64,000 nt of DNA from Nitzschia sp. DOCU1 (lineage: Eukaryota > Bacillariophyta > Bacillariophyceae > Bacillariales > Bacillariaceae). Below the pieces are notes generated by a model that saw only the letters and a list, made by a program, of their open reading frames with translations, was not told the DNA's origin and made no database searches. Positions 51,405-62,778 of the stretch are shown in pieces. Where the stretch lies: assembly GCA_951394045.1 (NCBI GenBank), contig OX595995.1, forward strand, positions 496,001 to 560,000. Reading direction: 5' to 3'. How positions within the stretch are numbered: the stretch's first letter is position 1; every line of letters starts with the position of its first letter. A program made the position numbers and the translations under genes.

Positions 51405-52997
51405 TCACTTTTCCGAAATACCCGTCAACCCACCCATAAAGCCCCCACCCAAGGCCGCCACTCGTGCCTTGCTACTGCTGTGCTTTGACGTATTCGTACT
51501 CTTGGCACTATGAAAGGTTTCTTCATCGTCCTCCTTCCTTCTAGTCGCCCCGCCGCTACCCCCGTTTTCCATAATGGTGCAGACACTATCATCATCGTCT
51601 TCGAGCTGTGCCAAGATCTTGGTCCCTTCTTTGCCAAAGTCATTCCCTCCCAATAGTAAGACTTTGAGTGCCGGCAAATCACTCAGCCCTTTTGTCAAAG
51701 CCTTGAGACCACGAGCTGTAATGGAGTTGAATTGTAAATCCAATTCCACCAGAGTTTCGTTTCCCTGCAAATTGCGGACTAGCTCGGCAATTTGATCATC
51801 CACTAATCGATTGTGACTCAGTTTGAAGACTTGCAGGATATCATTGTTGTAGAGAGCTTGTGAGATTGGAATCAAATCCAAGCCATCGCCCACACCATTG
51901 TCAAAGTCGTCCTCGTCGTCTTCTTCTTCTTGCACCCTTTTCTTGCTCTTGCGTTTGGTAACACGGACAGGTTTGGGCGTTTTTCGTTGTTCTCTCAAAT
52001 CCAATGTCGTTAGTACTGTTTCCGGATGCGCCAAGAGCTCTGCCAAGGCACGAACGCTTTCTGTTCCAGCTCGATTGCGAGAAACATCCAAGGTTTCCAG
52101 CGTCGGGTGTCCCACCAAAGCTTGTAATATCGTCCCCAAGGCATCATCTCCCAAACTACAGCAACTCAAATCGATTGTTCGCAAACAAGTGTTTTGTTGC
52201 AAGCCATTTGCCAAGGCTCGTGGAAGTCTCAAGGCCTTTTCGGCCAGCTTAGGATCGGTGTAGCGCATAATTTGAACATTTGCAGACGTGGCGGGAGCAG
52301 CATCGTCATTACTTGCGGCGGATGCCCATCGCGAATCTACAAATTCTTCACCATCGGTGTCCGTTCCATAGGTATCCGTTTCGTTGCCTTCCTCGTATTC
52401 ATCGTCGTCGTCTGCCGCTTTTAGCAAATTCCACTGACTCCCACTCAAACTGAGTTTGTTGAGCGAATCATTGACTGCCAAAGCTTCCCCTAACGCCGTG
52501 GCACTCTCCAAAGTCAGTGGCACTAATAGCCACAAGGACTTTAGAGACAAGTTGACTCGTAATGCCGCCGCTAATCGTGCCACCAGGCCTCCATGTGTGG
52601 CTTCTTCTACATCGGTCGCCACAAACAAGTGCTTGACGCATTCCATGAGCAATGCGGTAGTAACAACCATATCGACCGATCCTTGACAAAACTCTAGATT
52701 GAGTTTATCAAAGTAACATCGACTATGTTGCGTTCGTTTCGACAAGGAGGAAAGGACTTGCACGAGTTTGGCCACCAAGTCATTGGTAAACAGCACTTCA
52801 TCAAAACTCACTTGAGAAAACTGTGGATTGTCTTGCACTTGTTGCAGCCATTCCAGAATTTCAATTTCGGACATGGACGAGTCAAACCGAAGTTTACGAG
52901 CCACAGTGCCCTTGTTCGTAAGAGATAAGCGACGAAAGAAACCACCGCCGCCTTCGGCTTTGGGTTCCTGCAACGCTTTGGAGCGAAAGAGGGGCAT
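51405..52997 (-). CDS. Leucine-rich repeat protein, ribonuclease-inhibitor type
   Basis: A 530-codon single-exon frame without signal peptide or membrane segment. LRR units of about 28 residues of the RI-like class are visible, for example LRTIDLSCCSLGDDALGTIL, LETLDVSRNRAGTESVRAL, LQVFKLSHNRLVDDQIAEL and LVELDLQFNSITARGLKAL. Two acidic insertions (DDDDEYEEGNETDTYG and EEEDDEDDFDNG) interrupt the series. It is probably a cytosolic or nuclear protein-interaction scaffold. The partner is unknown. Confidence 0.9.
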   Translation of the reverse strand: MPLFRSKALQEPKAEGGGGFFRRLSLTNKGTVARKLRFDSSMSEIEILEWLQQVQDNPQFSQVSFDEVLFTNDLVAKLVQVLSSLSKRTQHSRCYFDKLNLEFCQGSVDMVVTTALLMECVKHLFVATDVEEATHGGLVARLAAALRVNLSLKSLWLLVPLTLESATALGEALAVNDSLNKLSLSGSQWNLLKAADDDDEYEEGNETDTYGTDTDGEEFVDSRWASAASNDDAAPATSANVQIMRYTDPKLAEKALRLPRALANGLQQNTCLRTIDLSCCSLGDDALGTILQALVGHPTLETLDVSRNRAGTESVRALAELLAHPETVLTTLDLREQRKTPKPVRVTKRKSKKRVQEEEDDEDDFDNGVGDGLDLIPISQALYNNDILQVFKLSHNRLVDDQIAELVRNLQGNETLVELDLQFNSITARGLKALTKGLSDLPALKVLLLGGNDFGKEGTKILAQLEDDDDSVCTIMENGGSGGATRRKEDDEETFHSAKSTNTSKHSSSKARVAALGGGFMGGLTGISEK

Positions 52998-53451
52998 TGT
53001 TGAAATCAGGGGGCTCAGTGGGCTACTCCTTCTTTACTAGTACTACCACCGTTTCGTATCGGATCGATGGGGGTGGGGTAATTTCAAGGCAATGACACTG
53101 CGGAGCAATACGCCATGCACAAAGAAATGAACATGGTCGTCGGGGTTGTGTCTCGTTCTCTCTCGCTGTTTTGAATGCTAGATGAGTAGTGACTCGTGGA
53201 TGGCTGTCGAATACATTCGGGATTCAATAGGTCGCACTGGTCGATTGCATCAAATCAGCAGACGGCCAGACGATGCGTACTTCAACTTTGGCGTATCTAA
53301 TCGAACTGTGTGCCGATCCGTATCTTTGGCACCGATCGACGAGAAGACACCACCCACCGACCATGACAGCCAATAGATCTCAACATTGGATCCACACAGT
53401 AACTCTTGCTTGTAGCTAGAACAGACAGACACAAAACAACAACCTTTCAAC
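52998..53451. promoter_or_regulatory. Divergent promoter region of LRR and photosystem II subunit genes
   Basis: About 450 bases between two divergent genes, one of them photosynthetic. It contains an ACTAGTAC cluster at about 53036. No light-response element could be assigned by eye. Confidence 0.5.
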
Positions 53452-54231
53452 ATGAAGCTTCAACTTACGTTCCTTGCCGCCACTCTTGGTTTGTCCAACG
53501 CCTTTATGGTTGCACCTTCGGCATCATCGACGTCCACAACAACCACTACCTCCCTGAATGCCATGGACCGTCGTGCTCTCTTGGCAAATGTCGCAGCGGC
53601 TACGACTGCTGCCGTAGTGGCACTCCCAATGCCTGCCTTTGCTCGCGACGAATACGTTCCCAAGGTCGATGACGTGAAGCAAATCTACTTTTTGGGTGTC
53701 TCCCTAGATAAATTGGCCGACAAACTTGGTAATCCGGATACGATCGAAGCGGCTTTGGATGGCGTCCGTCTCTTTAACAAGGACCCGGGCTTTTATCCTG
53801 GATATGCCAAGAATTTCATTCAAAAATCCGTCAAGACGGGATCCGATTCGGATCCACGTGTTGGATACATCAAGCAAGTAAGTAGTAGTATTTCATGAAT
53901 GTATGGGCCCAGGCCCCCCATGCATGCAACTGAGGCGCCGAATGGATGACTGCTGTGGCGTTGGTATCCGTTATAATGTTTGGTGACGAGACTATTGTTG
54001 TGTTGATATGGGACTCACGGTGGGCTTGTTTGCCACATCTTACTTTAGGCATGTACTTTGATTGGATCCATTGAGACGGTCGCAGCCGGTGGTGGGGCCT
54101 TGATGGACAAGTCGGCTGTGAATGAATCCATCAGCCGAGTGCGAAAGGCGCAAGCATTGATTGGCAAGTTCTTGGCTGAATCGGGAGTCAAGGATGAAAA
54201 GCTGGACGCCTACATTGCCAAGCACAAATAA
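53452..54231 (+). CDS. Extrinsic photosystem II subunit, PsbQ'/Psb31-type (two exons)
   Basis: Exons are 53452-53877 and 54049-54231 with a 171-nt GT-AG intron; the junction reads GYIKQ then ACTLIG. The product is about 202 residues. The leader is tripartite: an ER signal (LTFLAATLGLSNAF) with Phe at the cleavage site, a Ser/Thr-rich transit stretch, and a twin-arginine-like lumen signal (DRRALLANVAAATTAAVVAL ending AFA). The mature part begins RDEYVPKVDDVKQIY and looks like a four-helix bundle. It would sit on the lumenal side of photosystem II and support oxygen evolution. I cannot separate PsbQ' from Psb31 by eye. Confidence 0.82.
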
Positions 54232-54969
54232 ATACAATTCTACTACTTGTGTATCTTGACTGAAAAAGGCGACGACATTAGACGACCAGCATGACGCGGA
54301 ATAGAAGCAGACCACGATAGTGACGCTAAATCAGCTTTATCAGTAGTATCGGCTCACTTTCGGGTATTTTTCGTCCGACGACATTGATAGGTCATGGTCG
54401 ACTCGGTCACGCGCCAATCCACATGGCTTTGTCCGCACCATCTGTCACTGTAGGCGTGCTTGTCTCGGTTGTCGGGGCGACGTCATGCAAGGACACACAC
54501 ACACAGAGTCCCATCTGCACTAAAGTAAACGGTTTCGTGCTAATATTACAGGGATTGTAGTCATTATGGGTTATCCTCAACAGAATGGGACTCCCTTGTG
54601 CTCACTAAAGAATCTCTACCGTGTTTTCCCCCTGTGATAAATCGTCTATCATTAGCAGGATACAGCAAAGGAGGCAAAACACAATTGTAAGCTTGTTTCA
54701 CATTGCCGATGCGTTGGCTGCCCACGGCAACTCTCAAGCGTGGACAACTCTGGAGCATGGTTGGAGCGGGAGTTGGGCGAGTCGAAACAATTTCATGCTG
54801 GTCGAGGTGATGTTTGGAGCTGATCACTTTTGATATTCCAGATTTATTCGCCTACTCCACAGCAGCCACATGTTATATAGCTTTGCTTTTCAAGTCATAT
54901 TCGTCCATTAGAGTAGGCGCACGGAGAAGACACGATACCCACAGACGCTGCACGTCGCCTCGTGGTCGT
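54232..54969. other. Intergenic, convergent 3' flanks
   Basis: No gene recognised. A short ACACACACACAC tract is present near 54493-54504. Confidence 0.5.
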
Positions 54970-55584
54970 CTACCACAAGATTTCTAGTTCCGGCTTGATC
55001 ACAAGTTTGACGTCAAACTTTTCAATCACCGACTGTTCCACATAGTATAAAAGTTCACTTTCTTCTCCATGTGGATTCCCAACGCCCCTGTGGCATTGAC
55101 GGCTGCCGTACGACATTTCCGATTCATTGAGTAAATAGTGTATCCGAACTTGTTCAGCCTTCAGCGAGAAGCGATCCTCTTCGTCCACCAAAAGCTCCAA
55201 GCTTTTACCAAAGGCGGGGTCAGTCGTCCACGCCGAAAGCGGTGCCAGTGATCCATCTTCCTGTAACGCGCCGAATAACTTGGTTTCGGACTCGTCATTC
55301 TTGTTGGAATAAATGACTATATCCATGTCCATCAAGGAATTAAATGAAATTTCATCATCCGTCGAGGTAGAAACATGCAACTGGTTGAAACCTCTCCGAG
55401 TAGAAAGGACCGACGTACACGTCGGCGAGGCAATGACAAAGGCGTCTACTGAATCTTGGACTTGGACCAGGAATGCCACGAGGCAAACCATCGTCCGAAA
55501 AATTGAAACCCTCCTTGTCGGTGGCATGTTTGTCGCCAAAAATATCGTTGTTGCCCTACGACTTGCCGACTCGAATAGCATCAT
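54970..55584 (-). CDS. Plastid-targeted or secreted hypothetical protein
   Basis: A frame of about 204 codons. The in-frame ATG at 55527 may be the true start because it places a signal peptide (MVCLVAFLVQVQDSVDAF) closer to the N-terminus. Asp-Ala-Phe at the end of that segment fits the plastid cleavage pattern. The mature part has short beta-like stretches (MDIVIYSNKN, QVRIHYLLNE, DVKLVIKPELEI) and one SRQCHRGVGNPHGEESEL loop. No domain is recognised. Confidence 0.68.
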   Translation of the reverse strand: MMLFESASRRATTIFLATNMPPTRRVSIFRTMVCLVAFLVQVQDSVDAFVIASPTCTSVLSTRRGFNQLHVSTSTDDEISFNSLMDMDIVIYSNKNDESETKLFGALQEDGSLAPLSAWTTDPAFGKSLELLVDEEDRFSLKAEQVRIHYLLNESEMSYGSRQCHRGVGNPHGEESELLYYVEQSVIEKFDVKLVIKPELEILW

Positions 55585-56208
55585 CAAACTGTATGGCGCT
55601 TCTACAAACGTTGTGGTCGAACAAGCCCTAGCCTTTAGAGTTTCTTCGACTTTGGAAACAACACAAGAAGGTTGGTGTCGACGGGGAGCAAAGGGGTGTG
55701 CGGTGGAAGAAAACGCTCTCGAGAGCTCTCCCTCGTTTTCTCACCGCGACAATAGCCCCATCGACTCTTTGGAGTGCAGACTCTCACACGTCATTCCCCG
55801 GCTGAGTCACTCTCGTGATTGAATGAGTGAGGGGCGACTGACGTGTGCGTGGTTGCTGCCAACGGTGTGAGATCGATCGAAAACGCGAAGAGAAAGGCGG
55901 CAACGCGAGTTTCGGCCTCTTCGTTTCTCGCTGTTTCGGTTCTGATGCAAGGCAGTCGACGCAGCACGGCTGATGCGAAGTCTTGCCCATGTGGCCGCCG
56001 GTTCCCCGACTCTTTTGTTGCTTCGTTGTACTTCGACAGACTGTTATTGCATCGTCGTGGCAGCTGATCTAAGCGTAATTTCGCTTTGTTGTCACTAACC
56101 CCCGAGTAATATCTCATTTCGACCGCATTCATCGTGGTACTAGCGAACCTATAACTCCTATCAAACTCCAGTTTCGACAATTTTACCGATATCGACAAGG
56201 CGACAAAG
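55585..56208. other. Divergent intergenic region
   Basis: Lies between two divergent plastid-type genes. Frames of 146-169 codons overlap the gene on the left or lack features. Both promoters are expected here. Confidence 0.5.
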
Positions 56209-56969
56209 ATGAAGGCCTCCATGACGCTCATGTTAACGGCATCCTCCGTTTCTGGATTTGCCGTTCTTCCCCAGAATCAAAATTCTCCGTCGACGACGGC
56301 GTTGAATGGTTTGTTTGACGGTGTCAAAGAAGCCTTCTCAGCCCCTGCCTTGGAACGATCTCAGATCGACGCGGAAAGAGAAACGCCGATTGACCGATGG
56401 ATGGGATGGAGTGTTGTTTCCGAAGATGTCGCTAGCGAGGCCGGATCCAAAGTTGGAGCAGGTACGATACTAGTTGTTGAATTTCGACATTCTTTTCGTG
56501 CCATGGGTGGACGTTGCCTGCCAGGATGCCCCATGTCTTTGTGCTGCTTAGTCTCACACACACACACACCATTTTCGTTCATTGTCTTTGTATCAATTTA
56601 GACTTTGTTGACTCCATGGACGAAGCCAATTATATCGCCGTCGAGCTCGAAAAGCCCATGGGTATCATTTTCGAAGAAAATGATTCGGAATACGGTGGCA
56701 TCTTTGTGCAGTCTCTAAAGGAGGGGGGTGTTGCTGCCCAAAATGGAAAGCTGCTGCCAGGTGATCAATTAGTGGCTGTCGGAACAAAGAAAGTTAGTGG
56801 TCTCGACTTTGATGAAGCTTTGGGTGTCATTATTGACTCTACTGATGAAAAGACAAAATTGACCCTCTTCCGAGGCACAGCAAAGCAATTCTATGGACCG
56901 ACTGGGCCAAGCAAGGAATGGCTGGCAAACTTTTGCGAGAAGGGAGGGGTTCCTGTAACTTCCTCGTAA
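56209..56969 (+). CDS. Plastid-targeted PDZ-domain protein (two exons)
   Basis: Exons are 56209-56461 and 56602-56969 with a 140-nt GT-AG intron; the junction gives VGAD then FVDSMD. The product is about 206 residues. The N-terminus has an ER signal ([11 protein letters not shown]) followed directly by AVLPQ, the typical diatom plastid motif with Phe at the cleavage site. A PDZ-type fold is indicated in exon 2 by [10 protein letters not shown] (carboxylate-binding loop region), [26 protein letters not shown] and [12 protein letters not shown] domains bind protein C-termini, so it may act as an adaptor in the plastid. No protease domain is attached. Confidence 0.85.
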
Positions 56970-57500
56970 GCGGGTTGTTTTGCGACTGGCTACTCTTGCA
57001 CTATGGCGGGTGTTTCTCCGATGGCTGTCAATCGTGAAGTCAATAACTAGTTCAATCTCCACTACTGTAAAATTTGCCATTTCTTTTCACCACTCACAAG
57101 TTGTCAACGGCAACGTACCAACACCATGGTTTAACTATTTGCAGCAACCCATCTTTGTGGTACTTCTAGCATTACTATATTGCGAGTAGTACCATCAGCC
57201 ACTGCAGTTCACACCACCTTCTACCTACACTCCAAACAGCAACCGAGTAGGCGTTCCAAGGCGCAGACGTAGGCCACATGCATATCTGGAGTGTTCGTCT
57301 AATCGACGATCTACACGCGCGATGCTACACAAATGACGAAACAACACTCTAGAAAAAAGAAAAGGGCTAGTATGGTCCTGGACGTTATCATCAAGGCGGC
57401 ATCGATGCCGACTAAAAATGCCATTTGTTCCAAGACTTAAGTCAATGTACCCGATGGAACCCAACTCCAGCAAAACTAGTAGCAGCATGGGCCGATTCCC
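56970..57500. other. Intergenic, convergent 3' flanks
   Basis: No gene recognised; the 87-codon reverse frame has no features. Confidence 0.5.
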
Positions 57501-57933
57501 TCATTCCTGTTCTTGAACGCATGTGGTGGAATTGGATTCGAGGGGTTCCGGCGTGTCAATGAAATTGACTTCGCAAGCACAACCAAAATAATCCAATATT
57601 GTCGCGAGCTTGATCGAGGATGGAGAGAGATGCGTGTTCGTCGTCGTCGTCGTGACGATAGGTGTCGTCAGTATCGGTCGTTTTGATGGCAGCGCCACAG
57701 TTATTGGTCGATGGTTGGGTAATGACGATGGTGCCATTACCATGATTTGGCCTTGTCCAATTTGATTCCAAAGAATACTCAACCCATTGAAGATGACACC
57801 CCACTCATTCGTAGTAGCAGCGGCAGTACCATCGTGAGGCTCGAGATATTGCTTGAGTGGATCCATGACTGGATGGTTCAAAAAACACAACCAGTTTTGG
57901 TGCATCAAAGTTCCATGAAGTCGATTGTGGGGG

Positions 57934-57981
<48 letters not shown>

Positions 57982-58940
57982 GATAAGGCAGTTGCTTCAC
58001 TGCTGCCAGTTTCAGGGTGATTTTTTTCGCCATGTCCCGAAAACGAAGCTACCAATGATCGAGTATTTTGCCTCCAAATATCAAAGTTGGTTCGAAAAGA
58101 AGTTCCATTCCAATCTTTCTGTACATCTCCATCTACCCAGAGTACTGCCGAGGTCTTTGGCTTGAGTTGCCGCCCCAGAGATGCCCAAAGAGACGTCGTC
58201 GATGATGCCTCCACAACTAGCAGGTGAATCGTTCCTCGATCATCCCAATCTAAAATACGAGTACCATAGGCACGGTCCGACCTCAGCGCCTTAGCGGATG
58301 GAACAATCAGCGTAATGTCATTGACTGATGGGTAGCTCTGGAAGGTCATCAAGTTGAGCAGGAGCCGGCGCAAATTCTTTGCCTTGGAATACATGACAAC
58401 TGAATAATGTGATTCGTAGCATGCTGTCGTCGGAGGTAAATAACAAGTTGATGTCGTAGTAGTTGTTGGATACTTTGGAAGTACCGTGAAACTGGTGGCA
58501 TCCGCAGAAACACCACCGCGAAGAGAGCCATGTTGCGGTTCAGAGGACATCTGGACAAATTGCTCAACATGATGCCGGAATCCAAACGGTGGTAATAATG
58601 CTTCTGATGCTACTGCCGTATTATTCTCTGTCTTGTTTCTTCCAGGATGGAGTTCGGCACGCTGCCCACAATAACCCGTCGAAACTTCTTGCTGAAGCAT
58701 TCGGCGCCAAAGCACAGATTCTGGGGTTTGACGATTGTTCGCGACATCATAGACATTGCCACCAAAGGCACTGGGCATCGCAAATAATGATAATGATGAC
58801 GACGACGCCAAGAGAGACTGCTGCTCGTCCTGATAGCGAATATGGCGGTGTAATGTCACCACTGCCACCAACACATTCAGAGCAAAGCTGGCAACGATCA
58901 CTGCCACCCAAAAAGTGGACTTTCGGATCATTTTTCTCAT
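57501..58940 (-). CDS. GT64/exostosin-like glycosyltransferase, type II membrane protein, with polyglutamine tract
   Basis: A 479-codon single-exon frame. A short basic cytosolic end and one membrane segment (FWVAVIVASFALNVLVAVVTL) indicate a Golgi enzyme. From about residue 175 the sequence follows the EXTL2/GT64 plan: YSVVMYSKAKNLRRLLLNL, PSVNDITLIVP, LKPKTSAVLWVDGDV (the DxD-like metal site as DGD), and FDIWRQNTRSLVASF. A run of 15 Gln interrupts the domain at about 320-335, encoded by CAG/CAA codons. Such enzymes transfer N-acetylhexosamine or related sugars to glycans. The alignment is by eye, so the family is likely but not certain. Confidence 0.75.
57937..57979. repeat. CAG/CAA trinucleotide repeat coding polyglutamine
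   Basis: About 15 tandem glutamine codons on the reverse strand inside the GT64-like gene; the first ten or so are uninterrupted CAG. Confidence 0.95.
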
Positions 58941-59380
58941 GTTTTATTACCTACCCGTACCCAAGTATCATAGTCGACGGCGCCAAATAGTAATTCACCT
59001 CGAGGTTTTGTGTGCCTTAGCGAAGAACGTTGCACCGGTTGGAGGAGCAGGACGCGGCCATGGTCGAAATCAAAAATGCCTCTAATTGAAAATGATCCCC
59101 CGGCGCGCGGCCGCGGCAAGGCAATTCCGTGACCTTATTACGGTCGGAGTAGTCATTTCCCGCCGAAACCTCACGAGCATGCCCCATGCACTTTTCGCTG
59201 GCATAATACTGCTCTAAAAGATCTCAAAAACCCCGGTAGATTTTGATCTATCTCTGTTAAGATTTCAACAAGCCCCGTCTCGTGCTCAAAAATAATTCCT
59301 TCCCAGGAAGTGGTCTCTGCCTGGGCTTCAAATACTGGTAGCGATTGGATAGCCAAGTTGGTACTTGCCACTGTGCAAAA
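58941..59380. promoter_or_regulatory. Divergent promoter region
   Basis: About 440 bases between the GT64-like and BTB genes. No specific element is recognised. Confidence 0.45.
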
Positions 59381-60886
59381 ATGTCGTCCACTGACACTAC
59401 CCCCGCCGCCGCGGCAACCACCACTACCAGCAGCAGGCGCAATGGATCTTTTGTTGAATTATCATGGCGCGAAGACCCAGCGGTGTCCTACTCGGACTGG
59501 TCCATTAATGTTGTTCGCGTCCACACTCGCCACTCTGACGATGATCATCAAGCGAAGAAAGCTCGGATTGATATTACTACGGGTACTACTGAGACGGGTA
59601 CGACTGATACGTATCATGTGCACCGAAACATCCTTGCGTTGGGACCCCGTCATTCTGCATACTTTGCCGCACAGTTTCAATCACCAATGCAAGAAAGTGT
59701 CTCTCGACAAACTATTATTGAATTGGACGATTCCCAAGCCCATGTGTTCCCATTGGTATTGGATTTCCTCTATTCGGGTAAATTGCCAGATCATCTCACT
59801 CCTGATGTGGCGGCGGCTCTTCATTCCCTGGCGGAATATTTGGACATGGCGCGACTACGAGAAGAGGTCCGAGAATTTTATCGATCTCACGTCACCATGG
59901 ACAATGTTTTGGACTTTATCCAAAATGCTCAGAGTCAAAATGCTGATCCGCTGCTAAGAATTACTGTGGAAGCGGCGGTCGAACATTTGTGGCAAATGCA
60001 ACCTGAGACAGCGCGACAAGCGGGGCCACGTTTCTTGTTGGATGTACTGGAGACCAATAATGCAGAACCCGACAGTGATGGGTATGCAAGGCGCAGATAT
60101 GGCTTGCATACGTCCAAACTTGTCTCAGAATGTTGTCAACACAACAAAGAAGACATAACTGCGGAAACCTTTCGGGCGTTGACACACGTTTATATCCTTC
60201 CCTATCTTGAAGCCACCGCCGCTGTTTATTTGTTGAGCATGGAATCCGAAATATGCGGGAATAATAAGAATGGTTTGTCAAGTGCTGCACAAGGGGGCAT
60301 GAATCATGGTCCTTCTGACGACGACAACAAGGGAGACCCGTACAACAAGGATTGTCAAATCAGCTGTTTTCACCAGAGATGTACAGATGCGATTGCAGTG
60401 GAATGGCCCAAGGTTCGAAAGTTGCTACTGGGGGATTTCCGTCTTAATCAGGCATTTGAAAGGATTCCGCCTTCCATCATGATTAATATTCTCATGCGTA
60501 TTGGCAGTGACCCCATGATTCAGGCCATGGCCAAGAATGTCGACTCTGCCGATGACGAAGATAACACGAACGAACGAGAATCGCCAGATATGGATGCGCC
60601 CCGTAGTTTGGTACACAAGGCGGGAACAGATGCTGTCAATGGTTTGTATGCATTGGATAGCCGCCGATATGACGGCGCCCCAATGCATACTCGACCAGGA
60701 GATTATCAGGGCAAGTCCTGTGACTTTGCTATATATCGGCTAAAGAAAAAATGGCGGATTAGTGCTATCCCGACCGGTCAACTCCCTGGAACCAATGATG
60801 ATGTCCATTTCTATTGTTCAGGGGATGGTGTTGATTGGAAGGTACGTGGTGCTGGAAATGAACCAGGGCCGAAGGTCCTCTTCTAG
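59381..60886 (+). CDS. BTB/POZ domain protein
   Basis: A 501-codon single-exon frame from the ATG at 59381. After a Thr/Ala-rich N-terminus the BTB fold appears from about residue 75: TYHVHRNILALGPRHSAYF, IIELDDSQAHVFPLVLDFLY, then SGKLPDHL and AALHSLAEYLDMARLREEV. The DxxF-type core reads TYHVHRNIL, as in diatom BTB proteins. A BACK-like helical segment follows. The C-terminal 70 residues (RRYDGAPMHTRPGDYQGKS onward) form a separate compact region of unknown type. BTB proteins often serve as substrate adaptors for CUL3 ubiquitin ligases. Confidence 0.87.
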   Translation: MSSTDTTPAAAATTTTSSRRNGSFVELSWREDPAVSYSDWSINVVRVHTRHSDDDHQAKKARIDITTGTTETGTTDTYHVHRNILALGPRHSAYFAAQFQSPMQESVSRQTIIELDDSQAHVFPLVLDFLYSGKLPDHLTPDVAAALHSLAEYLDMARLREEVREFYRSHVTMDNVLDFIQNAQSQNADPLLRITVEAAVEHLWQMQPETARQAGPRFLLDVLETNNAEPDSDGYARRRYGLHTSKLVSECCQHNKEDITAETFRALTHVYILPYLEATAAVYLLSMESEICGNNKNGLSSAAQGGMNHGPSDDDNKGDPYNKDCQISCFHQRCTDAIAVEWPKVRKLLLGDFRLNQAFERIPPSIMINILMRIGSDPMIQAMAKNVDSADDEDNTNERESPDMDAPRSLVHKAGTDAVNGLYALDSRRYDGAPMHTRPGDYQGKSCDFAIYRLKKKWRISAIPTGQLPGTNDDVHFYCSGDGVDWKVRGAGNEPGPKVLF

Positions 60887-61025
60887 GTTATTCGTTTCGA
60901 GTGTGCTGATAGTTTGTTGCGCAAGATCCGTTTCAGCTCAAAGATTTATCATAATCTGCTTCATCTACGAGTAGTATGTTCAATACAATAACCCCGTTTC
61001 TACCAGTACCGGAGCACCTCAGCAG

Positions 61026-62778
61026 GTGACTCCCACTTCTAAGGCTCCCGTTTCCCCTGCCGTACGGAGCATCTTGAAAGCCCGGGCGACAACGACCGTT
61101 TTAAAGGCGCAGGAGGGCAAAACTACGTTCAGCGTGTCGTTTCGCGTGTCTGCTGGCCAAGCAGATTCTACGTTCAATCTTGCCGCAAAGCATCGTGAAC
61201 TTCTTTCTAAGATTGCTGAAATTGCTACAGGAGAAGTCTACTATCTCCCAACAAACGAAACTTCGGATCCAAAACCCAAGAGTTTTTGTTCGCTGGATGA
61301 TTTTCCTTCTACCGACCCGGAACATCGGGCTTTCTTTCATCGCAAAGAGACCAAATCCCGTAGCACGAAACAGATTATCATTACGGTAACTCACTGCACC
61401 ATTTCCGACACCAGTATTCTGACGATTAAGAAGAAACTGATTCCGTATCTGCAAATTCACAACCTGTGGATTGACGGTGATGATCTCAAAGGGGAACAGA
61501 CGGTGGTGGTCGGATGGCTCAGTGGTGCACATCCTGATATGACACATAAAGTTTCTGTGACTGCTAGGTTGAACAACGCTCTGTCGGAATTAACTCTCAC
61601 TGAAGAAGAACAAGAAGAACTCGACAAGGTGGGGGGTGTGGGTGCGCTCATTCCCGAGGTGTTTGCGACGAAACGTCTGATGCAATTTGGCAATGGTGAC
61701 TCAAGGGTCGGCTCGGATGTGGTTGCTTTATGCTGTGTTCAGAAATTTCGGAAACTGATTGGCAGTCTCATTGTTCGCATTCCCTTCACGGTGCTTGGCT
61801 ACCACATCGTACCTTACCGATTCCATCTGGCCGCCAGCCCGGCAGAATATCGCGAGCTCCTCATGCACAACAACGACGTGACTCTCAAGCTTCGAGGCCT
61901 TACCGTTGTTAACTTCCATCCCTCCATCTGGGACATGTCGACCAGCGGATTGAAATATAACGGCACAATGTCAGAATACTTCATGTCCAGCTCTCTCGTG
62001 GAAAACATTGAGGCAACCGACAGTTCCTCTCGCACGGGCCGCTATATCTTTATCGTTAAGGACGATAATTTTAACGCGTTTCAACAAGAACTCACGAAAT
62101 TTTTCCGTGAACAGTTCCCAAGTTTTCTTGGACAAGAGTACCTCACCCACTACGGCCGATACCCCAGTTTGGCTTTCTCAGCGTCACTCACTAAGGACAT
62201 GGAGTCGAAAGTCACCACTCTGCGAAAAATGCTCAAGGACTCGAGTACGTCCAGCCGTCCAAGTGGCCCGGCCGCCACGACCGAAGACAATGCATGGAAC
62301 CGTCGACCTAAATTGGTATTTGATTTCAGTAGCGTATCCCATCCGGATGGAGGGCCCGCTGACTCTACAGCTGTTATTTCTTCTGGGCATTCAGTTGTGT
62401 CTGGGACTCCTTCTGGGACCCATCCTTCCACCTACGATGGACCGTCCGTCCGTTTCTGGGTTGTCGACTACGGGACAATCGGTTCCCAAAAGCATCGCCT
62501 CTGGGGATTTATCTACGGTCGTCAGCATGCTCGACACGGTGGTGAGCCGTCAAGAGGAAGCCAACAAGCGCATGATGGACTTTATGGGCAAGCAGACCGA
62601 AATGATGACAGCCTTGATTAGTCATGTTATGGGTCCCCCTCCAACTCAACCCTTTGGGTCTCCGGTGCCTCGAGATCTAACTCCAGCCAAGCGTCCTGCC
62701 AATGTGCACTCCCCGAAGCCTTCTGCGGATACTGCTATGGATGAAGCCCCGGTGGTACCCGACAATCCTAAAAAATGA
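61026..62778 (+). pseudogene. Retroelement ORF1, gag-like, with a frame change
   Basis: An open frame without an in-frame ATG near its start runs from before 61026 to a stop at 62621. A second frame, shifted by one base, continues the protein-like sequence to a stop at 62778 (RQEEANKRMMDFMGKQTEMM, later PTQPFGSPVPRDL). The switch point lies somewhere in about 62350-62520. No zinc knuckle is seen. A single-base indel, or frameshifting during translation, would explain the pattern. The product would be the nucleic-acid-binding partner of ORF2. Confidence 0.65.

Noticed and set aside
62350..62621. C-terminal part of the first ORF1 frame
   Set aside because: After the probable frame-change site the sequence loses coding character, while the shifted frame continues with a helical, protein-like sequence that leads into the ATGA overlap.
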